Of a stretch of 64,000 nucleotides of DNA, positions 10,206 through 22,700 are shown one piece after another (the stretch's first letter is position 1; every line of letters starts with the position of its first letter). This stretch comes from Geotrypetes seraphini (taxonomy: Eukaryota > Chordata > Amphibia > Gymnophiona > Dermophiidae), in NCBI RefSeq assembly GCF_902459505.1, contig NC_047095.1:114949380-115013379 (forward strand), read 5' to 3'. Position numbers and translations under genes: made by a program. A model generated the notes under the pieces. That model made no database searches. It saw only the letters and a list, made by a program, of their open reading frames with translations, and was not told the origin of the DNA.

Positions 10206-10750
10206 TCACTCCCAGTCTGGCACTGGTCGGATTTTCAGAGCTCCGGCATTTTTACCTTTTAAATTGAGAAAAGGACTGAAATATGGATGGAGTTTCTCAG
10301 AGAAGGTATCGGTGAAGGTGAAGAGATGGGATTTATTATCTGCATTGTAAAATGAGACCTTTCCTGCCTCATAGTCCAGGAAAATCCCCACTGCCCGGGG
10401 TCTCACTCTCAGGGGGAGCAGGGTGCTGGGGTAGGTGAGGGCCTCATATTCATCTCCATTCCTCAGACACATTACCCAGTATCCTCTCTCTGGTGTCACT
10501 CTGATCATCCCCTTCCTGTTCACAGAATCTTTACAAACCCCCAAATCCCACTTAGTCTTGTCTCCCACCTCCACCTCCCAGTAATGTCTCCCCGAGGTGA
10601 AGCTCTCAAACCCCAAGACACTGACACAAGGATCAAATCTCTGGGGATTGTCAGGCAGCTTCTGTCTTGTGTCTCCATCTCTGACACTTTTCCGATCCTC
10701 AGACAGGATGAGACGGGGATGAGCAGTTTCAGGATCCAGAGTCACATTCA
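10206..10750 (-). CDS. TRIM exon 7: PRY-SPRY (B30.2) terminal exon, copy A
   Basis: The exon starts at CTGCAG|TG (completing a Val codon) with NVTLDPETAHPRLILSEDRK and ends IRPVPDWE-TGA. PRY and SPRY hallmarks are present: LDPETAHPRL, GRHYWEVEVGDKTKWDLGVC, GYWVM, RPRAVGIFLDYEAGKVSFYN and FSEKLHPYFSP. It would bind the ligase's targets. The copy B exon (56893-57437) has the same length but differs at 33 bases, 30 of them changing amino acids; the densest block is 10440-10520. Confidence 0.93.
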
Positions 10751-13700
10751 CTGCAGGGAGGAGACACATTAATAAACATGAGCAGAGACTTTCCATTGGC
10801 TCCTCATATACCAACCTCTACTCTCATTGGCAGGTTCCACAGTCACTTAGCTAGTGAGAGACACTCTGCTATTGGCTATTCCTGACAAAAACTTGCAGAT
10901 AAACAGTGTTTTTAGTTACCAAAGCAGTAATTTTGTCCTATGAGTCTCCTAAATGAAACAAAGATTCTAATTGGCTGACTCACTCACCAGCTGCATATAG
11001 CAAGTCTCCTCATTGGTCCCTCATGTTCCCATAACAGTATTTCATCTCCCTCAGCTCTCACTAATTCCCTATATGGCTGCAGTTTTGCTCACAGTGTTTC
11101 CAGAGGCAATAATTAATTAGTATAGAATCCACTGTGGAATTTTATTAGCTGGGTTTGTTCTGCAGTTTTCCCTTTTGAACAATTTTCCCCTTTGCAGAAG
11201 TGTTTTCAGTGGTTCATAATATTCCTGAAGCCCCTCAATGAGAAAAGATGAATCACATTTTACACAATAAATTATTGCACACCCAGGATATATCTTTGTG
11301 GAGTCATGTCATTAATTAATTATTAAAGGCTTTCCAAAGTTAGGATTATACAAACTATAACAAAAGCACGCTCTTGCTTTTATAGGCCTGTTTTCTGTGC
11401 AGTAGCATTCTAGAGAAAACAAATTAATAGTTTTACCTGGACATTAAAACAACGCTAGAACTACAGGCACCACCAGTAAAATTTCTTTTTTAATTTGTTT
11501 TCAAATGGGGAGCTGTATTAGGGACCCTTTTACTAAAGCTTAGTGCATGCTACAAAATGGACTTCTTAGCATTTAGTGCATGCTAATTCCATTAATCTGC
11601 ACTATTTATTAAAAGGATCCCTTAGCCCAGTGTAGTTCTTTGAAATTCTTTATTGATTTTCCAAATATTAACAGTGCAATACACAAGTAAATAAACATAT
11701 AATAAATCAAGAAAAGCACATTCAATTTCAGGAGATTTGGGAGCAATTAACAAAATATTGTAATGATTAAATATTATTTTTCCCCTTAAAAATGAACATC
11801 CAGGATGGGGGGAGTGGGGGAAGGTTTTTTTATTTGAATATTAAATAAGGTATATAGGAATGGGGTTTATGGTAGGTTTTCTTGAATTTAAAGAATGTTA
11901 TTGATTAGGGGGGAGGGGGATAAATTCTGATATGGATTTTAACAGAATATTAAGTGTTGTATTTGAGTTTAAAATGTTATAATTGCTGTTACACTTATTG
12001 TAAATAAATAAAGAATTGGAAAAAAAGAAAAAAACATTTTATCCCACCCACTCAATGACTAATCAATAAAAACACAAATACATAGGTTCTTTCAATAACC
12101 TTTCCCTATTTAAAATAGTATTGTAATCCCACCCTGGATGTATATATTCAAAGGGCTAAAATTAAGATAGAAATAGCCCCCACCCCACCCCTACCCTCTC
12201 ACCCTTCCCTGGATGTGTGTGGAAATAAAAATTAAAGACAAAAGCCAACTATAATGAAGTAATAAAAGATGTCAACGGGCCCCAAATCAATTTAAATAGC
12301 ACAGTTACTTACCGTAACAGGTGTTATCCAGGGACAGCAGGCAGATATTCTCACATGTGGGTGACGTCATCTACGGAGCCCCAGCGCGGACAGCTTTTCA
12401 AGCAAACTTGATTGAAGTTTCAAGTTTGCTACACTGCACCACGCATGTGCATGCCTTCTTGCCCACTAGAGGGCGCATCCCACCTCGTGGTCCTCAGTTC
12501 CATAACTAGCAAAGAAGCCATCCCCGGGGAGGCGGGCGGGTTGTGAGAATATCTGCCTGCTGTCCCTGGATAACACCTGTTACGGTAAGTAACTGTGCTT
12601 TATCCCAGGACAAGCAGGAAGCATATTCTCACATGTGGGTGACCTCCAAGCCAACCAAAAAAGGGCAGGTGGGAGGATGGCAATTTAGGAAAACAGATTA
12701 CGTAACACCGACTGGCCAAACCGGCCGTCGCTTCTGGACAAAGTGTCCAGACAGTAGTGGGAGGTGAACGTATGAACCGAAGACCAAGTGGCAGCTTTAC
12801 ATATGTCCTCCATAGGAGTAGAACGGAGGAAAGCAACCGAAGCTGCCATCGCCCGGACCTTATGCCCCGTGACTCGACCCGGGAGCGTAAGACCAGCCTG
12901 AGCGTAGCAAAAAGAAATACAAGCAGCCAACCAGTTGGACAAGGTGCGCTTGGAAACCGGATGTCCTAAACGATTAGGATCAAAGGACAAAAACAATTGA
13001 GGAACCTTCCGATGAGACCTGGTACGTTGGAGATAAAATGCCAACGCCCTCTTACAGTCAAGCGTGTGGAGCGCCGTCTCGCCAGGATGGGAGTGGGGCT
13101 TAGGAAAGAACACAGGAAGGACAATGGACTGATTGAGGTGGAAATCAGACACAACTTTAGGTAAAAATTTAGGATGGGTGCGGAGAACCACCTTGTCATG
13201 ATGAAAGACAGTAAAAGGCGGGTCCGCAACCAAAGCTTGCAACTCACTAATCCGTCGAGCAGATGTGAGGGCAATCAGAAATACCACCTTCCAAGTAAGA
13301 AATTTCAGGAGGGACTTGTCGATAGGCTCAAAGGGAGGTTTCATCAGTTGAGCTAAGACCACATTCAAGTCCCAAACGACGGGAGGAGGCTTCAGAGGGG
13401 GACAAACGTTAAGTAGACCCTTCATGAAACGAGACACCAGAGGATGAAGCGAAAGAGAACGTCCCTCCAAGTGACGGTGGAAAGCAGAAATGGCACTGAG
13501 ATGCACCCGAACGGATGTCGTCTTCAGGCCTGAATTAGATAGATGCAACAAGTAGTCCAGTACCGAAGACACCGGGACCGAGTCCGGTTCCAGATGACGC
13601 GAGGAACACCAGGAGGAAAACCTGGTCCATTTCTGGGAATAACAAAGCCTGGTCGAGACCTTGCGCGAGGCTTCCAAAACTTCCCTCACCGACTGAGAAA

Positions 13701-16700
13701 CCGGGACCGAGGTCAAGGGGAAAGGAACCAAGCGGTCAGGTGTAACGACTGAAGATTGGGATGCAACAGCAAACCCCGACTCTGAGATAGCAGAGAGGGA
13801 AACACAGGCAGAAGCAGAGGCTCCCTGACACTGAGTTGAAGAAGCAGGGAGAACCAGTGTTGATGAGGCCACCGAGGCGCAATGAGAATCATAGTGGCTC
13901 TGGATGATTTGAGACGAACCAACGTCCTCAAGATCAGGGGAAAAGGAGGAAACGCGTAAAGGAACCTCCCTCCCCAGTCGAGAAGAAAGGCATCCGCTTC
14001 TAGACGGTCCAGGGAGTACATCCGAGAACAATACAGGGGCAGTTTGCGAGTCTCTGGGGAGGCAAACAGGTCCACCTGCGGAGTCCCCCAGCGGTCGAAG
14101 ACCTCGCGCAGGACTCTGGAGTTGAGTGACCACTCGTGCGGCTGGAGAAGCCGACTGAGTTTGTCTGCCAAGCAGTTCCGTTCTCCCTGGATATAGACCG
14201 CCTGCAGGAAGATGTTCTGGGAGATCGCCCATTCCCAAAGGCGCAGGGCCTCCTGGCAAAGGGACCAAGAGCCTGTCCCACCTTGCTTGTTCACATAATA
14301 CATGGCCACCTGGTTGTCCGTTCGCACGAGCACTACCTGATCGTGAAGGAGGTGGCAGAATGCGCGAGCCGCCAGAAAGATGGCACGGAGCTCCAACACA
14401 TTGATGTGACAGCGTCGGTCCTCCGCCGACCACAGGCCCTGGGTCCGCAGGCCGTCGAGGTGGGCCCCCCATGCATACTCCGAGGAGTCCGTGGTCAGAA
14501 CTTTGCGATGCGGAGGAACGAGAAAGAGCAAACCCCCGGAAAGATTCAAAGAGTCGGTCCACCAACGGAGCGATCGTCTCAAAGAAGGAGTCACCGCTAT
14601 GAGACAAGAGACAGGATCGCAATCCTGGCGCCACTGAGATGCCAGAGTCCACTGAGGGATTCTCAGGTGCAGTCTGGTGAACGGAGTGACGTGGACCGTA
14701 GACGCCATGTGGCCCAGAAGCATCATCATGCGCTGAGCCGATACAACCGTTAGCCGAGAAATCAGACGGCTCAACCGAACCAGGGCCTCCAACCGAGGAG
14801 GAGGGAGGAACGAACGAAGGCGAACAGTGTCCAACACTGCGCCTATAAATTGAAGTGATTGGGATGGGCACAACTGTGACTTGGGAAAGTTTACCTCGAA
14901 CCCCAGTCGCTGAAGGAAGATGATAGACTGTCGGGTCGCTGAGATAACCCCCTCCCTGGTTGGGGCCTTGATCAGCCAATCATCCAGGTATGGGAAGACC
15001 TGAAGCCCCCGAGACCTTAGGGCTGCAGCCACCACCACCATACACTTCGTGAAGACTCGAGGGGACGACGCCAGGCCGAAGGGGAGGACCCGATACTGGA
15101 GGTGTAACTCGCCCACCTGGAACCGTAAGAATTTGCGGAAGGTGGGATGCACCGGAACATGGGTATATGCTTCCTTCAGGTCTAGGGAGCACATCCAGTC
15201 CCCTTCCTCCAAAAGAGGATACAACACCGGAAGTGACAGCATCCTGAACTTCTCCCGGACCAGGAACTTGTTGAGTTTCCTGAGGTCTAGAATGGGGCGC
15301 AAGTCCCCGGTCTTTTTTGGGACCAAAAAGTAACGGGAGTAAAACCCCCGCCCCCGCTGCTCGGGGGGTACAGGTTCCACCGCTCGAAGCCTCAACAAGG
15401 CCCTGGCCTCTGCAATGAGGATGGGGAGCTGGGTCCGATTGTATGTGCAAGCCCCCGGTGACTGTTCTGGTGGCGCAGACCAAAAATTGAGAGAGTAGCC
15501 CTCGGAGACGGTCCGGAGCACTCAAGCGTCGGATGTTATCTCGGTCCAAGCCGCATAGAAGGACCGAAGTCGACCCCCTATGGGAAGGGGGACCGGCGCG
15601 ATTGCGGAGGGGGGCCGGCCCCATCCGCATAGCACGTCAAAAGGACGGCGCTGGCTTGGACGCAGCCTGCGCCGGAGGTTTCGTTTGTCCCCCTCTTCCC
15701 TGTTGAGGTGGACGCCGTGGCGGAGGCCTAGAAAAGGCCGGCGTCGACTTCTGAGGGTAACGCCTCGGAGGAAGCCGGAAGGGTTTCTGCAGGGTGGCCC
15801 TAGGTTTCGGACGGACCAAGGAGGCCAACGAGCGCTCCTGCTCCGACAACCGTTTGGTCGCCGCCTCTAGGGATTCATCAAATAATTCGGACCCCACGCA
15901 AGGTAAGTCCGCAAGGCGTTCCTGCAGGTTCGGGTCCATATCGAGGGTGCGTAGCCACGCCAACCGGCGCATAGCCACCGCAAAAGCCGACACCCTCGAA
16001 ACCAGCTCAAACGCATCGTACACAGCATGAAAAAGGTACAGGCGTAATTGAGCAGGTTGGACATAAACTTGTCAAACCTTTCCTTGCGGGAGTCCGGCAA
16101 GGCTTCGCGATATTGGGGCAGATCCTTCACCATGCCACGCAGATAGGATGAGAAGGTAAAGGCATAATTTAAAACCCTGGTTGCCATGAAGGAGTTAGAA
16201 TAGAGGCGACGACCAAACTTGTCCAGGGTCCGACCTTCCCTGCCGGGCGGGACCGCCACAGAAACTCGGGAGGGTTGCGTCTTTTTGAGCGCAGACTCAA
16301 CCAGTAAAGACTGGTGGGAGAGTTGAGCCTTCTCGAAACCCTTGGGTGGTATCGTCCTATACTTGGACTCCATCTTGGACGAAACCGCTGTGACTGTAAG
16401 AGGTGAAGTCAGGTTCTTAAGCAAAGTCTGATGAAGGACCTTATTCAAGGGCAGCCGAGGGGTTTCCCTTGGGGGAGTGGGAAGGTCCTGCTCCTCGAGG
16501 AACTCTTTTGTGTATTGAGATCCAGCCATGAGAATTTATATCTGCTGTCTATATTTTGCACTATATTTGTCTATTTTTCTATTGTTACTGAGGTGACATT
16601 GCATATTTTAAAGTCATTTGCCTTGACATCTTTGAAACCCCCCAAATATAAATGATAATTAACATTTTCTCTGCATATAGTGTGATTTGTAGTTTTTAAA

Positions 16701-19700
16701 AAAAAATTTTAAGGTTACCATTATGAGTTAATAAGATTTTATGTATACATAAAAAATGAATAGAAGAAATTGTGGGCGGGATTGGGGGGAGGGGCTAGGG
16801 TGGGTTGGGGTGGGGTTAGGGCAGGATTAAGGTGGGGCTAGGGTGGGATTGGGGGCGGGACTGACAATTAATAGATATCCTTTTTTAATTAAAAAAATAA
16901 ATGGTCACGCTATTTATACTCCTATTTCAGTGGTCTCTCCTCATCAAGCATTCTTTTCCATGTCTGTCCATCTCCATGCCCAGCATTGGTTCAGTGTCCC
17001 TGTCTTTATGCTCTGCCCCATCTAGAATCTCTTCTCCTTTCTGTGCTTCTCACTGTGTAGTATCTTCCAACCCTGAGCCAATCTCTCTCCCCTACCTCCT
17101 CAAGTCTGCATCTCTCACTCATCCATCTCACTGTCACTCTCCTCTGTCCCCTCAAAGGTCAGAATCTCCTCCCCCACAACACCCACAACCAGCATCTTAC
17201 ACTATCTCTCCCTATCCCACTGAGCCACCCTGCACCCCCTCCCCCAAGCCAGCATCTCTGTTCCCATTCTTTCCTAGCCAGCTTTTTGTCTTCTCCTTAT
17301 CCTTCCTGAGGCTACTTGATAAGAGAAAGGAGGGGCTGTAGGCACCTGAGCCAATCAGGTCTTAGGTCCCTCCCCAGTGAACTGGGAAGGAGTAAGCCCA
17401 CCTCATTTCGATGGAGGTGGGCCTGCCAGAAGGACGGTGGGAAGACCCGTCCATCCATCCATCTATCATTAAACTTTAGCGGGGGGAGGGTGGTCCAGGG
17501 AGGGGGGTTCCACACATCCTGGGGGTCATCGTGATATCTACAGTGGGAAGTAGGGGGTTTCCAGCAGGAGGGATTAGGCACCCTCCTGCCGGCAATCTTC
17601 AGGGGTGGGGGGTGCTCCAGCAGGAGGGATTGGGTATCCCCCCTGCTGCATTCGTTCAGCATTCGGCCTATTTCTTTTGGGGGAGGACGACTTGCCGCAA
17701 TAAGCTTAGCGGCTGCGTCTACAATAACCCAATTTTCTAATCAGTGTCTGTAGCATAGAGAATCAGGTTTAATTTAGGCGGCTTTAGACCCAGTTCTATA
17801 TAGGACGCCCGTCAGCTTCTGAGAGTGGGCGGCCTATAAAGAAACACCTGCTTTAGGGTGCAATGTGACCGCGAGTCACTGCCAGGACGATTTCAATCAC
17901 ATCGGCGCATAAACTGCAGCTCAGGCCTGAATGTACGTACCCCCAACAGCACCCCTGCCCTCAGTGTGCAGCGGTCCCCCTTTCAATGTGCCCACAACTC
18001 TTACAACCCAAACAATGAGATGATATGGCATGCCTTAGGGGAGGGGGGTGGCATTTGCCCACCAGCAGCCAGCAATCTATAAGCTCACAGTATCCCACAC
18101 TGTGATATCTACTACCATACAAGAGCTGATTTGAAAAAAACAAAAGCAGACCCCCACCCTTGCATTGTTGCACCTCAGTTCTAATCCCTACACCATACTC
18201 TCATCTGACAAATAAGAGAGCAAGAAGGACAGCACAGTGGCCCTCACAGCATCCCTGGCCCCTCCAACAGCTACATACTCACACCCCCTAACCCACACTT
18301 ATTGGATAGACCACTGTCAGCTTCACAGGCCAGGATGTTGTGGGAGACATGCCTAAGAGGCACAAACCAGGGACCAATTAAATGTCCATAGCACAGGGCC
18401 TCCCAAAACCCTCCTTCTCTCTGTCACCCTTCTTACCCTAGGAACCCTCACCTAAGTCCACATGTCCCCTTCCCTGTTCCAAAGAAAGAAAAATCCAACG
18501 GCTCTGCTGTGAAAGGCGAACACCAAGAACAAAGAATGAGTAGAACATTCAAGGTGCAGGAATCTTTATTAAAAGTCTATATAAAAATTGTAATCCATAG
18601 AATACGGCTCTCTTATGCATGGAGTATGGACCAACACGGTCCGTGTTTCGGAGAAACACTCCTTTCTCAGGGGTCCAGGGTATCCGATGTATCACATTTA
18701 GAGAGTCATGCGGAGCACACCGTTGTAGTTTAAAATAATCAAAGTTTCCCTAGCAACAGCAGCAGATGAATCCAGAGACCAATGGGATAGCTCACATCTA
18801 CCAGCAGGCGGAGATAGAGAAACTGATTAACAGGTGGTCCTATTGGCTGGCACTCCTCCTGTTTATCCAGTATTCTCTATCTCCCAGCAGGAAAAGGTCG
18901 CTATTCAACTAGCTCCTGAATTCTGGCTGTGACTGGAACTTTATTTTCTCCTGTTGAGGTTTCTCTTCAGTGAGACTGCCATTCTGTTTCTCCTGTTGAA
19001 GTTTCTCTTCAGTGAGCTGGCAATGCTATTTCTCCTGTTGAGATTTTCTCTTCAGTGAGACAGGGGTGTCCAGCTGAACGGTGCCGGCTTTAGGGTTACA
19101 CCTGGGCCCCCCCAGGTCCCTGTCTCACCCTCCCTCCATTGCTTGAGGGTCTGACTGGGTCTCAATTTTTTTCTTCTTTCCCTTCTCTGTAAAAAAAAAA
19201 AAAAAAAAAAGACCACAGTTGCTACATTCTGCCATGCTTTTGCTGCAAACTGGCTTCAACCGGCCCTAACAAGCTTGTGAGTATGTCTGGGTTTTGTTGT
19301 TTGAATTTCAGGTTCTGTTTGGGAGTCTTTGTACTGTGGGTTCGGTCATCGTACATTTAAGGTATGGATATTTTATTGAGGCTAAGTTTTATGACTAGAA
19401 ATCCGTGGAGGGAGCCGGGCTTCCCACCCTTTGCATGCACGCGCTTGGTTTCCTTGTTGGTTACAGTGCGGCAGTAGCGATGCGATTTCATGTTCTTATT
19501 TGTTCTCATTGTTGGGTTTCAGTGCAGCAATAGTAGTCCTGTTTATTCTGAGGCTCTCTTTCATCGGTGTTTGTCACGGCCATGTGCAGCTGATTGTGCA
19601 GGTGCCGGTTTATAGCAGCGCACATGAGATGGGACATGTTTTTTCCGGCGCTGTGGGCCGTTCTTCTGGTTATTCCCCAAGTCTGATTTTCTTTCTATGC

Positions 19701-22700
19701 AAGCCGCGGCAGGGTAAATTTTGCGGGGCTCGAATCTGACTATGTTTCTAGTAGCGTTGATGCAGCGACCACGTGTCAGCAAGAATCAGGCGTGCGCTTG
19801 GGTCTCCGGCGATGGCGGGAGAGCTGCAGCGTTCCGGTAGTTTGTTTCCAGCTGACTTTGGTCAGGGTATGCCGGGGCTTCTCTCCTTTCCGGTTCAGAC
19901 AAGTTGTATGTGTTTCACCAGCTTTGGGACAAGCTTGGGCAGATTTATATGTCTATGTCTGTGTTCCTGCTGTACTCCCTTGAAGGAAGCTGCTTGTTTA
20001 ATCGGACTCTGGGGTTAGCACTCAAGGTTTACCAGAGAGACTCTGACCTGGGCTAGGTCGCCCAGTCTCGGTTTGTCTCCGAACTGGGGCGACATACGGC
20101 AACTCACGGCACGGTGAGATCAGCAGTAAGATAGTGCCATGTATTTCACACAGGTATCTCATTGTTTCTCTTGGGGTCCCTGCAGATTGAGCCTTTGTCT
20201 GTTGGTAACTGTCCTTATTTGGGCCTCTGTGCTGAGTTGCATGTGTCTAGTAGTGGCACAGGATATATATGCTTAAAGGTAGTACAAACAGTTTCCAAGT
20301 TCGGGCTGTCTCCATGGGCATAATGACACTGCGCATCTTCCTGTGGCCAGGACTCTCTTTCTCTATTTCTGAGGGGGCCTGGACTTCAGATTTCCATGCT
20401 TATCACGCTGGTTTCTCCTGTCACCATTTTCTTATGGCACATGCTAGACGGGCCCCCTGACCAGACAGGAAGGGCTGTACAGCCCCTTTTAACCAGGAGC
20501 CAGTTACCTATTCTATCAAACCCGCGGAGAATCACGCGCTATGTGGCTGTTAGCCTCATTCCTGAAGCTCTCATTAGCGATGTGAGCTTTGTCTGATACC
20601 TGTAAGGATGCTGTTGTTTTCCACGGGGCGGTAGATGCAGCATCTTGATTGAGTCTAGTACGTATTCACTTTAAAGGACATACGTATTTCGCTCATGTTT
20701 TATGGGGTTAGTACTGTTTTCATGGTTCGTATATTCCTCTTTACATTGTGAAACTTGATTTTTCCTAGGAGAATCTTCTTGCAGATCCTACAGTCTCATC
20801 CTGCCATTCCCTGACCTTCTGCACTTCATTCTGAGGGGATCTTGACTTCTTCCAATGACTCTTCAGGCTTTCTCATGAGGGAGAAGACGCTATAATGTCA
20901 GGTCAGGGGCTGTGAAGATTTTTCAGGATGCTTGCATCTTTGCATCCTCCTCAGGTTTCCAGTTCGTTCTTGGAGTCTCTATGTTTTGTGTTTCCCTTTT
21001 CAGTGTTACTGGTCCTCAGGACAGTTCTTGTAGTTCTTCGGGAACTAAGGGACGTTGTTCCACTTACTGCATGGTGCCCGAGACGGGGGCACTGGGCAGG
21101 CTGGATCCCATTCCGTTGAATTAGTTTCTCGGGGTTACACATTTCTGCAGACAACCTGGGAGGCTATATTTACATTTTCTCTATGGACTCCGAATCGGCA
21201 CTTGGTTTGCCTGCCTCTCTTGGAGCAGCGCTTTCGGTTTTGGCAAATGCCATTTCGCCTACCCAAGGCTTCAAGAACGTTTTAGGTGATGTGGGCGGTG
21301 GTACCGTTTTGGCGCTACCAGGCGATTCATCTAATTTCTTCTTGACTGCCTGCTTAATTCGGACGACTTCCAGTCGGGCCATTTGACTGACACGAAAAGG
21401 GTGGTATCTTTTCCTCAGTTCTTTACACGTGCATCTTCGAATTTGCACAGCGCTCTTTTCTCCTGTACTATTTATAGGTATATCGGGGTAATGTTTTTAT
21501 TCATATAGGAGAGACATGTGTTTCTTTCCAGAGACTTGGGCGTGGGGTCTCGGTCTCAGATTGGTATTCTTCTTCGCTTACCATGACCAAGAGTATGGGA
21601 TTCTGTACAGTTTCTGGGATCCATATTGCTGACTCCACTGGGAACTTCGGCTTGCTTTCCCCTTCTTACGCTACAGCAGTCGCTTTTGTTCCGGTGATTC
21701 CCGGTATCTCAGGGCTCCAATTATTTGGTATGCTCCTCCTGCATTGCTCTGTATGATTTGGTGGCTCAGCGCGATTTCTCTTTTCAAGGCATGCCTCGGT
21801 CTTTGCTGGACTAGCTCATGACCACCGACCATCCCAGGCTATCGGGTTGGGGGGCTCGGTGGCTTCCATCCTCAGCTCCAGGAGTCTGGTCTTCAGAGGC
21901 GACTCAGTACTTGTTCATTCTTCTACTCTTGAGCAGGGTCAGGCTACCTTTCTGGAGCTTCAGATCATTCTTCCGGATTGCCGCTAAGGGTCCTTTTGGT
22001 CACTATTAGGATGGGGGTATTTCTCTACTGCTTGGGCAGTAGGTGTTGTACTCAGTTGGCAGGTGAAGTTGGTCTGCTTCAATGGGTGGACTCTCATCTT
22101 CGTCTTCTGTTGGCAGATCCTTTTATGGATCAGGATAAGAGTTTGGATAGACTTTCTCTCCGTGGAATCTGAGCATGGCCCATTTCTTGTATGTTACAGT
22201 GTACAGCGCTGTGTACACTCTGAAAAGTGTGCATGTTAGTAATAGTGTAATCTTCTGCATCCTGGATATTGAGATTTGTGGCTCAGGCTTTCTAGCTCTT
22301 TTTATGGACGTGAGATCTCCTTGACCTAGACCTCATGGCCTCGTCTCTCAATTCTAAGCTTCCTAGCTTCTTCGGCGGGCCCAGGGAGTGGGAGTTAGAG
22401 GGGGGTAGCTGCATGGCTCCTTTCTCGCCTCTGCCTTCTCTTTTTCAGTGTTTTCCGCTGGCTGATGATGGCTTGGATTTGCCATCTTGAACTCGCTTTC
22501 CGGGCACAGTATTTGTAGAATCTCTGGATTGGCGGCACCATCCTTACTATGCGGATTTGATGAGTCTTTCGACAGCCGGGCTAAGAAGTTTCCTGGTATC
22601 TCTGGCTTTGCTCGCCTAGGGTCCGATCAACATGGATATTTGTACTACTTTAGTATTACGACCTAGTTTTTTGAAAAATCTTGGCTGACATGTAAGGGTT

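Larger units (their letters stand above)
12299..16529 (-). mobile_element. DIRS-family tyrosine-recombinase retrotransposon, copy-A-specific fossil
   Basis: Contains a gag-like region (about 15.6-16.5 kb), a reverse transcriptase-RNase H ORF and an overlapping tyrosine recombinase ORF. The terminal repeat at 12300-12356 is repeated inverted at 12543-12600, next to an internal complementary region (to about 12650): the DIRS signature. It is incomplete, with roughly two breaks. Absent from copy B, so younger than the duplication; the copy B segment 59011-60765 is missing at this place in A. Confidence 0.88.
1..17925 (+). repeat. Segmental duplication, copy A
   Basis: Copy A matches 49787-64000 in the same orientation, from its first bases to the end of the match at the window edge. 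It is colinear across an L1 3'UTR, two TIR elements, the SPRY exon, intron 6 and the GC-rich block at 16.5-17.9 kb. It is interrupted by copy-A-only insertions at 3209-8046 and 12299-16529. The SPRY-flanking intron (10751-11250) has 8 differences in 500 bases against copy B and no gaps. The left limit is outside the window. Confidence 0.92.

Noticed and set aside
12685-15521. A bacterial-type phage integrase or contamination
   Set aside because: The tyrosine recombinase overlaps a DIRS RT-RNase H frame and has DIRS terminal repeats.
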